Shown here in pieces: positions 46,641 to 61,029 of a DNA stretch of 64,000 bases. The DNA comes from Trema orientale (taxonomy: Eukaryota > Streptophyta > Magnoliopsida > Rosales > Cannabaceae): contig JXTC01000196.1 in assembly GCA_002914845.1 (NCBI GenBank), positions 429,579-493,578 on the forward strand, written 5' to 3'. The stretch's first letter is position 1; the number at the start of each line of letters is the position of its first letter. A program made the position numbers and the translations under genes. The notes below the pieces were generated by a model that did not search any database, was not told where the DNA came from, and worked only from the letters and a program-made list of their open reading frames with translations.

Positions 46641-48580
46641 CGCCGCTAGGGTCAAGATCAGGATCGACGGTGGTGGCTGAAGTATTTTGAAGTTTCTTGG
46701 AGAAATAAGGTATCCGAGTAATTTTACATGTGTGACATGACAATGAGGGTCATTTTTGAAAACATTTGTGAGTGAATCCCATTTTTCATCATAAAGGTCT
46801 AGTAGACTCCTTTGGTGTAAATTCTTCTTATTGTTAATTAGCTTATTATTATTTTTTAAATAATCAAAGGTAATTATCAGTTTATAAATTTCTAGTTTAA
46901 GGTTGGTTTGTGATAGTTTCTACTTATGGTTTTAAGCAGTAGAAAAAGAGAAGCAATAGTTTTATACTTATTGTTCGGATAGTATATTTTTGTTAGCTTT
47001 CTATTGTAGATGAGGATAGAATTAGAATAATAATTACAATAACGAAAACATTGGAAATAAAAAGTTTCTTTAAACCTTAAAATAGATGCATAATTTGCTT
47101 TTGTTGGAAGCTCTTAAAATAGCTTCTTTTCTTGAAAATTCTTCTCGGAGAAACCCTATTAATAATGCACCCAAAGACTTTCAAAAGTGACTTTAAAACT
47201 GGAAAAAAAAAAAAAACCCCGAAAAGAAACTATGCAAATAACCCTAACCGTATTAAAATAAGGATTAAGCATTAACTTTAGACAAACTCATACACTTTTG
47301 CGCTAAGTATATATTGCTTGTTTTATGGTCTCGTCTTTCATACACAATAGATTATAGAATATCCAAATTTGACCAAATTCACAGATGTATACATTTATAT
47401 TCAAAACTTGTTACAAGGGGGGAAAAAAAAAAGAAGCTAAAGTCAGTATTAACCCTCAGGTTATACATTTTGTACTCCACATCTTGTTTCTTTTAAGATC
47501 AACAATCACTTTGGAAAACCAAAAAACAATCACTTTTACTCTTTTCCTAAATCAATTTTTGTCTTCACACCTAGATTGTGAACTATATATATAAATCCCC
47601 AATCTGTTGACTGTAATTAATAAGCATGATCTAGGAAGAGGGTAACAAATCTAATCCTTCTATATCATTCCAACAAATTGTCATGCATTGGGAACCAAAA
47701 TTCTAAAGCTTGAAAGCTACTTTTGAACTTTATACTACAAAGGAAAAGTATAATATATGTATGTACACCAATGAGAGGGAGACAAACTGCCCTTTTCATG
47801 TCCACAAATCCTTCCCACCATTATGAGCCAAATAAACAATTAAAGGAATGGCCTTATGGGGAAAGAAATTAATTAAAACCCATAAACACTAACAGTTGGG
47901 GCATTAATTAGAAAGGTTCCAATCAAAGGGCAAGATTGATACTGGGGACAAATTTTTGCCCTAGCATGGGAAGGAACAATTATAAGATTTTGTGAAAGTG
48001 TGGCATCCAATTTGTGCCTGTGATAAATATGTGCCCATAACCTTTATTTCTCTTTGCCAACTGATGAAATTGTAAAGTGGTCCCGTATATATATATACAT
48101 ATTATTTCTTTCTCTTATGGGTATTATTATTTAATTTAGCATGTGAAAAGGGACTTTAATGGGAGTGAGGGGATGTACCCTTGTTTCACAAAAAAATGAT
48201 TATATTAGACTGAGTGATGGAACAGCCACTTTGTGTGAATTTCCCATCAATGTGTATGCATTATTATGAGAATTTGAGGTACAATTATGTGTTCTTATTA
48301 ATGGGTGACAATCTAATTGATGTGACAAATGCCTAGATTTGTGACCACACATAATAGAATTTAGGTGCTCATTTGATAATAGGATGGACATCTTTTCAAG
48401 TAATCAACTTGTGAAATGGAGGGTGTCTTTTTTTTTTTTTTGAAATCCAGATTAATATTTGTTCATATCCACTGAATGAGTACTAATATAAATAATAATA
48501 ATTAAAATGGGACAAAAATTACATATAAGCCCAAGGATATAATATCTGGACGTAGGATATATTCTCTTTTAATATGTTTC
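46641..48580. other. intergenic AT-rich sequence
   Basis: Nothing coding or mobile is supported. The stretch holds homopolymer runs and a short TA tract near 48087. Confidence 0.5.
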
Positions 48581-48584
48581 TATT

Positions 48585-48642
48585 AGACTTAATTTACAAT
48601 CTTAACCTAGAATAGACTTAATTTACAATTTTAATCTAGAAT
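48585..48642. repeat. tandem duplication, 29-bp unit
   Basis: Two adjacent copies (48585-48613 and 48614-48642) beginning agacttaatttacaat differ at two positions. No function is evident. Confidence 0.7.
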
Positions 48643-50140
48643 AAAAAAATGGATAATTAAGGAAAAAGTGAAACAATGCACCACTTTACTTGGTTCAGGT
48701 TTATTCAATATGAAAACCCTGCATCTAAGGCAAGGGTTGATGACTAGAAGTCACTAGGCAAATCCACCATACACCAAAAATACATGCTCAATCCTGACTA
48801 TAGTACTGAGGTTTTGATCCACTTTAGCGTTTGGTATAAAATTCGAATAATATTCTATAAATTCAGAAATAACTTTTATATAAAAAACTGATAATTAGAT
48901 AACAGCAGCCAAACAAGAACAGACTCTGTCTACAATTTTCTCATACCAAGACGAAAAACTTAACTTAGAACAATACAGAGAATTTAAACATGAACATAAT
49001 ATAATCTAATACAATAGGATCAAACACAACTGGGGCATATGAGTGGGAAAAAAAAAAAAAAGCGAGTTCGATAACGAGACAAGATGGAGGACAATTGTTG
49101 CTGTTGAGTTCTTGATTAGTTTGTGCTTGTAAGGAAAAAAAAAAAAAAAAAAAAACATCAATGGAACATTTGGAAGAGAGAAAATTAAGTGCAGTGGTTG
49201 TGAGTTAGAAAGATAAAAAAGGGAAGCAAGAAGATTGTCATGATCACCTGGTTGGTAGGTGACTCTTACTGGCCGTGCGACTATATCTGACCTAATGTTT
49301 CATATAATTTTATTTATTTATTTTTTTCCTCAAAATAGGACTAGTCCTCTGCATGGATACTATGTGGTAATCACATTTCATTCAAATGTGCAAGAATATA
49401 AATTTAAATCTCTTGTCGAAATAAAAAAATACAATATAATAAAAGCCCCGGTAGCCCCCTCCCTCCCCCCATTTTTTTTAGAGACTTCTTTTTTATATTT
49501 CTTGTAACTCTAACTCCTTAGAGTTCTTCATTGGTCGTCACCCGTTCTAAGAATTAATAGTTTGGTTGATAGTTTACCATTATAGATTATTTATAGCCTA
49601 TTTTTATATTATATTTATGTTTATATTATGTTTTGATGAAATGAAATTTAACTTTTGACTATAAAAAAAACTTGTGGCATGTAAAATACATTTTTCATAC
49701 ATTATATTCTGGAAAATGAATTTATTATATGTTTCATTTGTTTTTTGCTGAGAAAAAAAATGAAATACTAGCTAGGCAAAGAGCACAAAAGGAAAGTACA
49801 TTTTTTTTTTAATTTTTATTTTTTCATGTAAAGATACATTAGCGTGGGGTATATATATCCCAAGTATTGTGATGCTTCCTACTCATTCGTGGTACTAAAA
49901 TGGACCACATCTTTTCCGCAATATATACAAACAAAATAATTGAAGTTATTAAGTTAGGTCCAATGGAATGTGATCAAAGATGTCAGTTGAGTTTCAACTC
50001 GTGTATACTTTGTTGAATGAGTTTCAATATATGCACGCAGACTTTTTGCCATGAACCGCTTTATTTTGATCAATCTCATTGCTACCAACTGTCATTATCG
50101 CTTGTCCATAAATTAATTCAGTATTTTTTTAAATGTTAAG
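48643..50140. other. intergenic AT-rich sequence
   Basis: No supported gene or element. The stretch holds A-runs near 49050 and 49135-49155. Confidence 0.5.
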
Positions 50141-50429
50141 CTTTGTTTGGAATTTAGATTTAACTCCAGAAGAAATCTGAGAGGGAAAAAACAAGGAAAA
50201 AGAAATAAAAAAAATATTTTCTTAAAATTCTATAAAATCTACTTTTGAATCTTTTTTCTTCTCTAATTTATTTGTCAAAATTCCAAATACTCAAAAGTGA
50301 CATGAAACTTAACTTCTCACTTTTCATAAAAGAATTTCCTCATTTATTATCTGAATCAAAATAAGAATAAATAGAATCTTTTGGATTTCTTTTTATTTCT
50401 CTCAAAAAATTCAGATTCCAGATAAGGCC
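50141..50429. mobile_element. MITE-like element, 'tgtttgga' family
   Basis: The left end ctttgtttggaatttagattt and the right end aaattcagattccagataaggcc form an inverted repeat. TTAAG flanks both sides. The interior has the same purine-rich to pyrimidine-rich layout as the copies at 25994 and 38278. Family assignment is tentative. Confidence 0.4.
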
Positions 50430-52786
50430 TTAAGGAGCGCAAATTATCCCATGAAAGAGTGGTTTCACACTTTTAGTACATACCCCACCAACCGTATCCA
50501 CCCTTCCATTAGTGAATTTACATAATTCCTAAAGAAATATCCCCAATATCAGTTTGATAGTCAATTTATGGTAATCATTACCCAAACATAAGCCACTATA
50601 TAAAATAATTTTGTAACTTTATGATATTGTAATATATGGGTCAACAAGAGTCGAGCTTTATAAAATTCACTCATATTTCCTTTCTTTATAATATGTGTGA
50701 GGTTTTTCTTTTTGGTTAATGTTATATACCTATATAGGAGCAAAACTCGGCCGGCCAATAAAAAATAATAATAAAAAAAATAAAAAGGAAAATATTAACA
50801 ATGAGACAGAAGCTAGAGATTTCCATTGATTGCTCAGCCAGCCATCAGTAATATAATCCAAAAACATCTAACAATTTAAGTATAGAAATAGAAATATTTT
50901 AGTATACGTAAAGGAGATTAACGAAATAATATGTTAGGCTATATACAAATATTAGTATAATATGTATCTATTGTCTATGGGATGCCGACTAACACAGTCC
51001 TCACAATTTTGATCATCATGAACAGCTAAGCTTTTCCCGAACAACTACTCAAAATATAGTAATGAAATCCAGCTAAGCTTCATAATAAGCCTCTAGAACT
51101 TGTCCCCAAATACATTAAGGACCGAAAAAAAAAAAACTCAAATGGATGTTCATTTAATCCATCTGTATAAATATACAAATATATAAACGCATGTATACTA
51201 ATTAACAAAAGAAAAGAACCTGTCTCTCGCTATATATAATTACATAACCACCAAAAGCTTTCCATTATTATGTCTTCACCATGTCTCCCTCAATAATGAA
51301 TATTGAAATAAAGAAAACTCATGTATGTGGTGACAAGGTTGCAAAATTCAACAAAATTAAATCAATGGAAATTATTAGGACGAAGTAAAGGCACTACACA
51401 ATTATTTCTTTAAGGATCATATTATCAACCCTCTAAAGATAACCTTAATTGGCTGAGCAATTCATGATTCATCTACCATTGATTTCATTAATTTGGGTTA
51501 GAAAAAAAAAAAAAACACACACACACTTGAGAACCTGAACATGGCACGTAATCTCACATGTGCCATGATCTCACGTGTGGAGTAAACAACTCAGAAGAGT
51601 TTGTTCGCTTTATGTATCTTTTCATCTTTATTTTTATTTCCTTAGAAGAACATGTAACATGTTTTCTCATGTCCGCATTCTCTTAAAAATGTTCTTATCT
51701 CTTTTATTTGATTTTTATTATCATACTCCAACATTAAAAGTGAAGAAGAGGTTTTCCTGAAACAAATTGAAGGGGAAAAACAATTGTTCTTTTATTACAC
51801 AAAACAAAACCCCACTTCCATCATAGAAGTTCCTTACAAATTGATTAGAAGATACATATGACTAACCTAAGATTAATTAAGTTACAAAAAAAGAAAAAAA
51901 AAAAAAACTCAAATGGGTTACTAAAATAAATTCATTTTTTGGTTGGAGAACAAACAAAGGCAAGCTCACATCCTTTGCTCCATATATGTTGTCATTTCAA
52001 TTGGAGACTCCATTTCAACTAAATTAGGACTTAGGACATGCAGTGAAGGAGCAAAATGAACTAAGTGGAGTGGAACTTCTTGACAGTGAGTCTCAAGTTT
52101 AAGTTGTTTCATAGCAATTATCCGAGTATATGTCGTTTCAGTAAGTCAAATATATGTTGCACATAGACAACTCATGTTATTTAGCTGCGTCACTTTATTC
52201 TCCTATAACCTTTTTCTCTAATTTTTTTTAAAAAAAAAAAAAAAAGAAAAACCAACATTCAAAGCTTGACCAACATTACAGCTCTCAGTACCTCATGCTA
52301 TTAATGAATGTGGTTAAATTTCATGGTTCATAATACGTGTCAAATATTTCATTGTGTAACTTGAGGAAATCGTAATTTACAAAACTTGAAGAAGAAAGAA
52401 AAGAAAAGATGTTCAACCCTCCAGTGAAATAACGCCTGTAGCCATATAGTTTATTATCAATTAAAAAAATGTTAACTATATAGCTTACATTTAAAAATGG
52501 AGTTAATTCAAATTCAAGAGTGAACTGTGAACATGATCTAAATTAATTCAAGATTCTCCCATCTTTAGTAAAGTGATGCAAGAATGAGGTACTTTAATTG
52601 ATTGAGGTGAAGATCCATGTCTTAAGCTTATCCAAACATATAATATAGAAAGAGAAAAAAGAAAAAGGAAAAAAAGAAAAAAGAAGTTACTACTCAGGAT
52701 TCCCATATTATTCCTCTAAGAAAAGCCTATAAAAATTCTCCATGTAAAATAACCTTGAATGGTAATAAAAAGGCTGGCTCCCTAAC
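50430..52786. other. intergenic sequence and OAT 3' region
   Basis: No gene is supported. The last few hundred bases should include the OAT 3' UTR on the minus strand, but a single poly(A) site could not be chosen. Confidence 0.5.
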
Positions 52787-55700
52787 TCAGAGGTCTTCTT
52801 TTTCTGAAGTGGCATACAAGTTTCTTCCACAACGGTCACATGTGTTAGAAGCACTTGTTGAAGAGGTATCTTTTGGCTTTGTCTTTTTCATATCTGGTAG
52901 ATCGAGTTCTAGGACATCACGAAGTCCATTTAAGCCTTCTTGGAGCTCATCCAAACTATAGTTTTAAAAAAATATTTAAGTTAATTTGGACGGCAAAAGG
53001 TGACAAAAAAGACACTATAAAATAATGATTGCACAAATAACGATATAAAACCTCTCAAGTTTTGGTAAATAACTAAATGGGAAACTCAGATCTTCATACA
53101 ATGTATAGTCACAGATCAGAGAACGTAGAAGAAAGACAAAATACATATGTAAAAAGAAGCTGAATGCCAGTTTGGACTTGGATACATTCACATACAAGAA
53201 AAAAGGATATACTTAAAAAACAATAGCATGGAAAATGATCATTCCTAGTGGATTTAGCCATAATCAATAATACTAGTTGAGAAAGCATGATAACATCCAA
53301 ACTGCAAACAAAAACATGGGACAGAGAATTTCTTATGATCGATGCAGGCTAACCGCTAACGTAACATTATGGATTTTGTACGAATGAATTAGGAATTTTA
53401 TTTTATACAACTAATATTCAGCTTGATATTACTGGTTTCATAAAAAAAAAAAGCTTGATATTATCGGTTTATCTCGGAAAAAAGAAACTTATGAAATGGT
53501 GATTGTCAAGACTGCCAGTAAGATTGTAAACAATTTTCTGAATGAAGAGTGGCCAAGGTTTCAATTTATTATCCAGTTCAATAAGCAACAAAAACAGGCC
53601 AACCTAGATAACTTACTTGTCGAAAGCAAAATCCAGAAGGACAAGAGAAAACTGTTATTATTATGGTCACGACTAGGAAAAAGGATTGACATTAAATGTT
53701 AACTAAAGATGTCAATGACAACAGACATACTGAAAGTTACAAACACTTACGTTCTGTGTGTAATAAATGTAACTAATTACATTTCTAATACATTTTTTCT
53801 TCTTGTTCTTTACTGGCTTACTACAATATTTAACATGTAGTTGAGCATATAGTGATAAACCTAGAAATTGACACAGATCATGCTATCCATGCAAAATTCA
53901 TGCATGGGAAACACATTTCCAGCACACAGCAATGTATGTCACATCAACACATTGAACACTCATAAGCCTGGTTCCTTACCTCATTGATAGTGGAGGAGTT
54001 AATCTGATAATAGTGTCATGTGTCGGCTTGGCAAGAACTCCTCTTTCCTTCAACTTCAGACAGATATCGTAAGCAGAAACAGGGAACAAGTTCTTACTAT
54101 TGAGCTCCATGGCACTGAACAAGCCTCTTCCTCGAACTTCCTTTATGTAATTAGGGAATTGCTGCTGAATCTTAAGTAGCTGATTCATAAGTTCCTGTCC
54201 TAGTTGTGCAGATCTGTAGAAGAATAAAGCACACAAATACGTTACATATTTTTGTGTGCGCGCACATAATTGCACACTGACTTTATCAGAAGTAGGAAAA
54301 AAAAAGGGGAAAAAAACTATGAAAGGGTATATAAAGACACAAGATGACGCTGGGAAAATATCCTGATCATATTGAAGACCAGGATGTATGATAAATTCGA
54401 GCATAATAGTGTCCAAGTGTTGTCTAACTCTTAGGAATACTTACCTAAGAAATACAAAACGAAAGAAGACACTGGCCAAAAGCCTTTTGGCGTATTATCT
54501 CTTTAAGGTTATATTGAAAGACATATAATCAGATTGCTTCATTTAGAAAAGAAAATTCACTATTACCAGGGAACTTTGTCACTTTAGCTTGCTTATTCTT
54601 CTTTCTTAAAGTATAAATAGAAAGTAAGGGAAAAAATATGTGTCCACTAATCATGAATCTTCATGATGGATTACTACAACATCATAAAATTCCGTTTAAG
54701 TTTTCTTTGCCATTATAATATTGTTCCGCATTAAAAATACCATTGAGTCACTCCAGTCTCCAAATGATCCAAAACTGCAAACAACTGTGTTTTATCAAGG
54801 ATATTGTCTTCATCCTTTTAGTTTTTTAATTTTAAGGAAAAAAAATCTATCATTCTTCCGTGTCATCTTTGATAATACAGCACTAGACAATTGAGTTCGA
54901 TACCTCTCCGCAAGTTTCTCGTCTCTGATCACATCAAGTGATGCAATGGCAACTGCACTAGCCAATGGATTCCCGCCAAAGGTACTAAAGCAACAAGAAA
55001 GAAAAGCAAAGTGAGCTCTTGCCTGATAAATGTGAGCTGGAAAGACATGTAAATACAAAGAGACCTAAACTAAGAAAGAAAAATAAAAAACTAAAATGGT
55101 ATGATAGGCCATTCAAGAATCAGAAATATGTCGCTACTTTGGACACAAAACCATTATTTGTCACCTAAAAGAAGCCCAAACCGAGCAAGGTTCTTTCTAA
55201 TGTTTGGAAAAAGAAGAGGAGTAAAACCTTGTCAATCATTACTAAAAACTTGTAATACTGTACATCATTTTTTTCCTTTGGTATATTCAGTTAGCATTAT
55301 GTACGCCTGGCCTATTCTTATAAGTTTCCACAAAAATTTCATGGTGGGGGTATGGTTCCCTTACTTTCTAAACCTGATAAAATCCATCATGACAAATTTA
55401 CAACTACTATGTATTTTTTTTTAGTACCACGAATAATGATGCCGACTACATAATTAAACCAAGTATCAGAGTCAACCAAAACCAATTACTAGTACTAGGT
55501 TTCTTTTTTAAACTATTTTTTTTGTTTGCTGAAAATCGTTAGTACTTGTTTTTAACAGCCAAAGAATTGTTTCTTCAAGAAACTGGTGTCACATGACATG
55601 CATCCTCCTGAGCAAAATAAACAGGTGGAGTCACATGTAAGGGAAAAATCTTTCGAACCGAAATAAAAAATTTATTGAAAATAAAAGCAGCCACTTAATT

Positions 55701-56774
55701 CCTTTATCAGATTAAGATACAGGCTGCAAGCTTAACAGTTATAACTGCAAACCTTCCATGCTCTCCGGGTCGGATACAGAGCATCACATCTTTGTCTGCA
55801 AGAACTGCACTCACAGGTATCACTCCACCACCCAAAGCTTTTCCTAATATCTGGTGAAGAAAAAACAGAAATGCATAAGAAAAAAACTCTCCTTTTACAT
55901 AGAAACATATTAGAGTACTCAGTCAGATGACTAAACTTCAAAACACTCCAATACATGCAAATATCACTAGAAAGAGAACAGGAAAGTGACAGCTTACAAC
56001 AACATCGGGGCGAACTTCTTCCCAATCACAAGCTAGCAGTTTTCCTGATCGCGCTAAGCCAGATTGGATCTCATCAGCAATCATTAAAATATTGTATTTT
56101 GAGCAAAGATCTCTTACAGATTTTAAATAACCATCAGGAGGAATTACAACCTACAAAGAAAAGATATAGTTCTTCTTAGCTAGTTTGAAGTGAATAGAAA
56201 TTTAAAAATGCTATATCTATTATGTGGGAGAAGCAACCTTCTGACTAGACCTAAACAACATACTCCTCGATTAAACATCTGTTAATGCATCTTAGAGGTG
56301 CATATAAATTTCAGCGATACATGTAAAAAGGTAACCTCTGGCTACAAGTAGATACATTTGGAAAACATAACAGCATTAGAGAATTTAAGTCCTAATCCAG
56401 AATCCACAAATCTAATCCATCATTTTGTTTTTCTTCATATGCCACGTGTTGAGCAAAAAGCAAGGCTACTCTTCTTTCCTTTACTAGAGTTATTCACCTT
56501 CAATTATCTGGTTAGCATGGTCACTTATGCTAACAGCAGTAGTTCTGAAATGACTCAATACACGAATGATATATAAGTTGGTAATAATAGTTATCAAATC
56601 CAAGCTAATTAAGTTGAACAAATGAACAAACTCTTGAACAATTGTATATCCTTTCTCTAATTCGAGTAATTTTTTAAGGCTTGAAAAATAAAATTCCTAA
56701 CAAACATGCACCCATAAATCTCTATCTGTTCACGTAAAATTTCTCTTATGCATTCCCAAATAAGACGCAGATGC

Positions 56775-56816
<42 letters not shown>

Positions 56817-59683
56817 TTGTTTCCAGAACAAACATACCCCAGCCTCTCCTTGTATGGGTTCAAATAAAAATCCAGCTATCCGATCTCCATTTTCTGCACT
56901 TCACAATGATCAATAAGTTCAATGTACATACATTAGTTTCTCAATTCTCGTTTAAGTATTTATGAATCATTAAAAAGAATTCAAATTAAATTCTTGATTT
57001 GTTCTTTGCTTTGACTAAAAACGTTGAATAAACTAAAAAACTTTGTAATGATTCATTCAGAATATTATGCAATCATATTATAGGGTATAGAAAATAAACA
57101 AGCAGCAGCACAAAGATTTAAGAACATTTCAAGTAAAACAATATAGAGAATCTATACCTTTAAAAATTTTCTCAAGGGCCACTGAATCACCAAAATCAAC
57201 TTTAAGATGGCCAGGCAAAAAGGGTCCAAAACCTCGGGTTGCCTCATTGTCACAGCTCATCGAGATGACAGCCATTGTACGACCGTGGAAGCATCCACAG
57301 CATGACACAATGATTGCCTACATATCGTCAGTGAGAATAAGAGAAATGTCTTCCCATAAAAAAAAAATGAGTCAGAAACAAAACTCAGCTTGTCCTTAGA
57401 ATGTGCAACAGTGCAAGTAAGCGAACTAGAAGGATGAGTTTTAGGCACATCTATATAAATTGTTTACAGTTACATCATATCTAAACAAAAAATAGAATGT
57501 TCTACAAATAAGATGACAGATCATTGATTTTCAGTTTCTTCAGTTAGCATTTTCAAATTAGAATGCCGAGTATTTATAATGGCAGACGACTAAAAAAACC
57601 ATTGAACAAGTTTACGAAAAGAACATGGCAAAGTGAAAATTACAATGGTGTGACAGAAATCTGAAATGCTCCAAACAACAGCTAAGACGAGAAGCAATTA
57701 TGAAGCATTCTTCTTATCATTAAAAGGTAAAATAGTAAGGGCATTGATATAATGACTTGACAACAGTCAAACCTTCCTAGCAGTCTTACAAGGCATCATA
57801 CTTTTAATGAATATTTATAAATAGATCGCAAATTAGATTTAAACAAGAGGAAGACTTTTGTCCAAGAAACACAATCATTGTTTACAGAGGAATGCACATA
57901 TTTTTGAACTTGGAGCTTGAGAAGGACTGAAGCAGAGTGCTTACAGATGAAAATTTAAAGCCCAAATCTCCCAGACCTAGCACCTCAAATTATGAAGTCC
58001 CTTCAAAATAACATGACTCCTGACTTCAGGCTAACCTAACTTTTGGTAATGTGAGTAAGCCACCAAATGCTGAGACATAATGTATCACAAACAAGCAATG
58101 CACATGTGCATATGGTATGACTACTTAGACATGGATGGAGAGACGGCCTTGTATGTGTTATAAATACTTCTCCCTGAATTTTACCTCATCTTTTGGAATT
58201 TTCTTATTCTCGTAACCCCATTTCCTGGCCAACTTCAGAGCTGTTTCTACACCTTCAGCACCAGTGTTCATAGGCAGCACCATGTCATATCCAAACATAT
58301 CCGTTAGAAGCTTAGCAAATACCGGAAATCTATCGTTATAAAATGCTCGAGAGCTCAGAGTGAGCCTTTCTGCCTGTTCTTGTAATGCCTTCATAATCTT
58401 TGGATGGCAATGTCCCTACAGCAGGAATGTGAAGAAATCAGAAAACGAAAAAGCTCATTTGAAAAACATAAAAGGGCATTGCACACGAATACAAATTCAC
58501 AATCAGAGTTCCGGAAATTGATTAACTCTTTCGACGAATTTGCATTTCCTCGAGATACAGAGGAAAGAAGCAATAGTCACAGTGATCACTAATAAGCAAG
58601 TTGATTCGATAGAAAACAAATTCATTGATTTAAGCTATTTGACTGCGTATATTGCTTTAAAAAAAAAGAAGAGAGAGATGGGGTACTGTTGAGTCATATA
58701 CATGACAGTTTAGTTTCTCAATATTCTCTACCTGGTTAACTGCAGAGTAAGCAGAGAGAAAGTCTAGATATCGGTTGCCTTCCGGATCCCATATGGATGA
58801 TCCCTTTGCTTGAGAGAACACAACTGGTATTGGGTGATAGCTGCATTTCAACAAGGGAAGAGACTTAAGGACTTTATCAGCAGCAGGTGATCAGCAGATT
58901 GCTCCAACAGAAGAATTCAATTCATGGAAACAATCCACAACCACAAGAAAATGCCAACGCACGTTCAAGAACAGCAAAAGTAGTATTCAGGATGGTATAG
59001 GCAAGAAAATAAGAAATTAAGAAAAGGGGGGAAAAAAAAAAACCCGAAACTTTTAAACTCTTTATAGTAAGAGTTTGTAATGAAATTACCAAGTCCAGTA
59101 TCAGGTATTACATTAAAATTATTAGCAGAAACTGTAATATGCAAAAAACAGTATCTTTTTCTTTTCTACAGTAAAAAGATTAATAACTCCAAAAAAGAGA
59201 AAGATTCGTCGCAAAAACACCCACCTATTTTTTTAGAATACAAACTTCATCAGAACAGATGTAACTATGAAATAATCTTTCACCAGTGGAACTTGGAAAA
59301 CAAATACAAACACAAAAAAGGAAGATTTTTCAAGTACTCTATATAGATCTTCTTTGTATGCATACATACATATATATATATACACATATATATGCAAAGA
59401 GCACTAAAAAGTTTGCCTACCCATCTCTAATTTCCTTACGCCAAAACCCAACACGAAAAGTTATCCTAATTGGCAACTTCAGAGAAACCCATTTGAGAGA
59501 GAGAGAGAGAGAGAGATATTACTTGTGGGCACTGTACTCAAATTCAGAGTTGATAAAGTCTTGGGAGGAAGAAGAAGAAGAAGAAGAGGGTCTGCCTTGA
59601 GGGACAGCAGTTAGAGTCCTTGTTCCCCTATAACCAACTCTGCCCAGCACATAATTCAGCTGCAAAGACCTCCTGAACGCCAT
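52787..59683 (-). CDS. OAT: ornithine delta-aminotransferase, mitochondrial; ten exons
   Basis: A PLP-dependent class III aminotransferase that converts ornithine and 2-oxoglutarate to glutamate-5-semialdehyde and glutamate in mitochondria, linking arginine breakdown to glutamate and proline. Exons, 5' to 3': 59683-59523, 58840-58732, 58415-58185, 57317-57158, 56893-56838, 56150-55998, 55850-55753, 54984-54904, 54213-53980, 52955-52787. All introns are GT-AG and all junctions keep frame, giving 483 residues (Arabidopsis 475). The N-terminus is Arg-rich and acid-free with a Ser run (residues 33-40), like a transit peptide. The core starts at [19 protein letters not shown] (140-149) contacts PLP phosphate, D265 in IADEIQSG pairs with the PLP nitrogen, and K294 in ILGKALGGG is the Schiff-base lysine. 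The conserved end [22 protein letters not shown] is followed by a tail with CDRCGR. The start at 59683 is the first ATG with transit-peptide character. The gene appears intact. Confidence 0.97.
56774..56816. repeat. compound (GT)n(TA)n microsatellite in OAT intron 5
   Basis: A GT run passes directly into a TA run within the fifth intron, just downstream of the donor of exon 5 on the coding strand. It is likely polymorphic. Confidence 0.9.
59496..59516. repeat. GA/CT microsatellite next to the OAT exon 1 donor
   Basis: A GA run on the plus strand (CT on the coding strand) begins about six bases inside intron 1. A pyrimidine-rich tract so near a donor could influence splicing, but this is speculation. 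Confidence 0.8.
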
Positions 59684-60350
59684 TGATGACCCTGATTCTA
59701 AGTCTCAAAAGTTCAACAACTCCTCAATTCGTGAAAGCCTCAAAACAAACCACTCTCTTCAAAATATATATATATATATATATTCACGCACTTGAACAAT
59801 TCCTCCATATGAATACGATGATAAAACTCGTATGTAATGTAAGTCTCAAGTCCTTGTCCTTGTTTTTTTTGGGGGTTTTCGAGTAATAAAGGAATTATTG
59901 TCGTTTTTGGTGACGCAAAGGATACAACTAATACACTTCCCAAAGCAAACTGGTGTTCCATTTTCCCAAAATCCAACTATTTTTGGTAATTAATAATTAA
60001 ATAATTTTAGAGATAAAACGACACATAAAAAGTAGAGAAGAGTCCCCATGCTGTAACGTCTATCATGTTAATAATGTTCATTAAATTTCATTGCTTCAAA
60101 TCTAAAATTTTGTAAGAGAGTCCAATGAGTTTTAAATAAAAAGGAACACACAAGAATGGATGTGGAATGTGGACCACTTTGATAAACACACGTATTGTTA
60201 TTTTAATATATCCGTTTCAAGAGGATATGAGCTTTGAGTACACGTATGATCCACAATCCATATGAGAACGAAGCAGAAAACGACAAAAGCTGCAGATGCG
60301 CACCGATTCATGTAGGATGAAATTTTGGAATACGAATGAGGCGGATTACT
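59684..60350. other. OAT promoter region
   Basis: Sequence upstream of OAT on the minus strand. A TA tract at about 59765-59781 lies about 85-100 bp before the start codon and could serve as a TATA region, though that leaves a short leader. No other feature is supported. Confidence 0.4.
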
Positions 60351-60870
60351 TAGGGTTAGTTTTTCAATTATCATTTCTTTCCTCGAATGTCAATTTTTAT
60401 CGTACCTGCTTTATTAAACATTCTTTTAGATGTTGAAATAGCGTGGTATTTACCGATGAATCAGAAAAATCGTAGTTACCTATTATCTATTATTCATAAA
60501 AAAAAAATAAATAAATGAACTAATAAACATAATTATTTTTCATAAAATTAACATAACAACAAACACAATAATATACTAAATAGTTTTTAAATCCTAAATT
60601 CAAATATATAAATACATATAAATTATCAAAGTCATTACTTTTTTCAAAGATATATGGATATGAGCGTCGAAAAATATATGACTATTTATATCAGTGTGAG
60701 TAAAGATATTGATACTATTCCCGTATTATATCTATCATATCCATATATTTGCGGTGTAGTTATTTCTTGCTTAGATCGCTTTTTTTGTTTGAATAGTTTT
60801 TTTTTTTCTTCTATATTAGGATTGGATAACTAAGGACGCCCGTAACCATAAGTTTTATTATCATTTCTCA
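60351..60870. mobile_element. decayed copy of the 572-bp hAT element
   Basis: It aligns along its length with 41393-41964. Shared phrases include 'caataatatacta...tagtttttaaatcctaaa' (41632 in the other copy), attattcataaaa, and a right end of the type cgtaaccataagttttatta. Termini (tagggttag and tcatttctca) are heavily mutated and no duplication is readable. Confidence 0.6.
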
Positions 60871-60949
60871 ATGAAAATGTTGATATTTTGAATGTATACC
60901 TATAAATAGGTAAAAAAAAAAAAAAAATACTTTGGTGCCCATATATATA
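60871..60949. mobile_element. Mutator-type MITE, partial copy D (right end only)
   Basis: The right end matches copy A: an atgaaaatgttgat-like start, the palindromic tacctataaataggta, an A-run and ctttggtgccc followed by atatatata (60941-60949). The left half is missing. It abuts the end of the decayed hAT element, so truncation may have occurred there. Confidence 0.55.
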
Positions 60950-61029
60950 TTTATTTTTATAATTTTACAAAAATATTGAAAAAAGTAGATGCATAATTTT
61001 TTGAGGAGTAATAAATTTTTTTCTTTTTT

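Noticed and set aside
53976..54416. The upstream part of a 146-residue minus-strand frame as extra OAT coding sequence
   Set aside because: Residues before SAQLGQEL are intron read-through. The acceptor at 54214-54215 defines exon 9.
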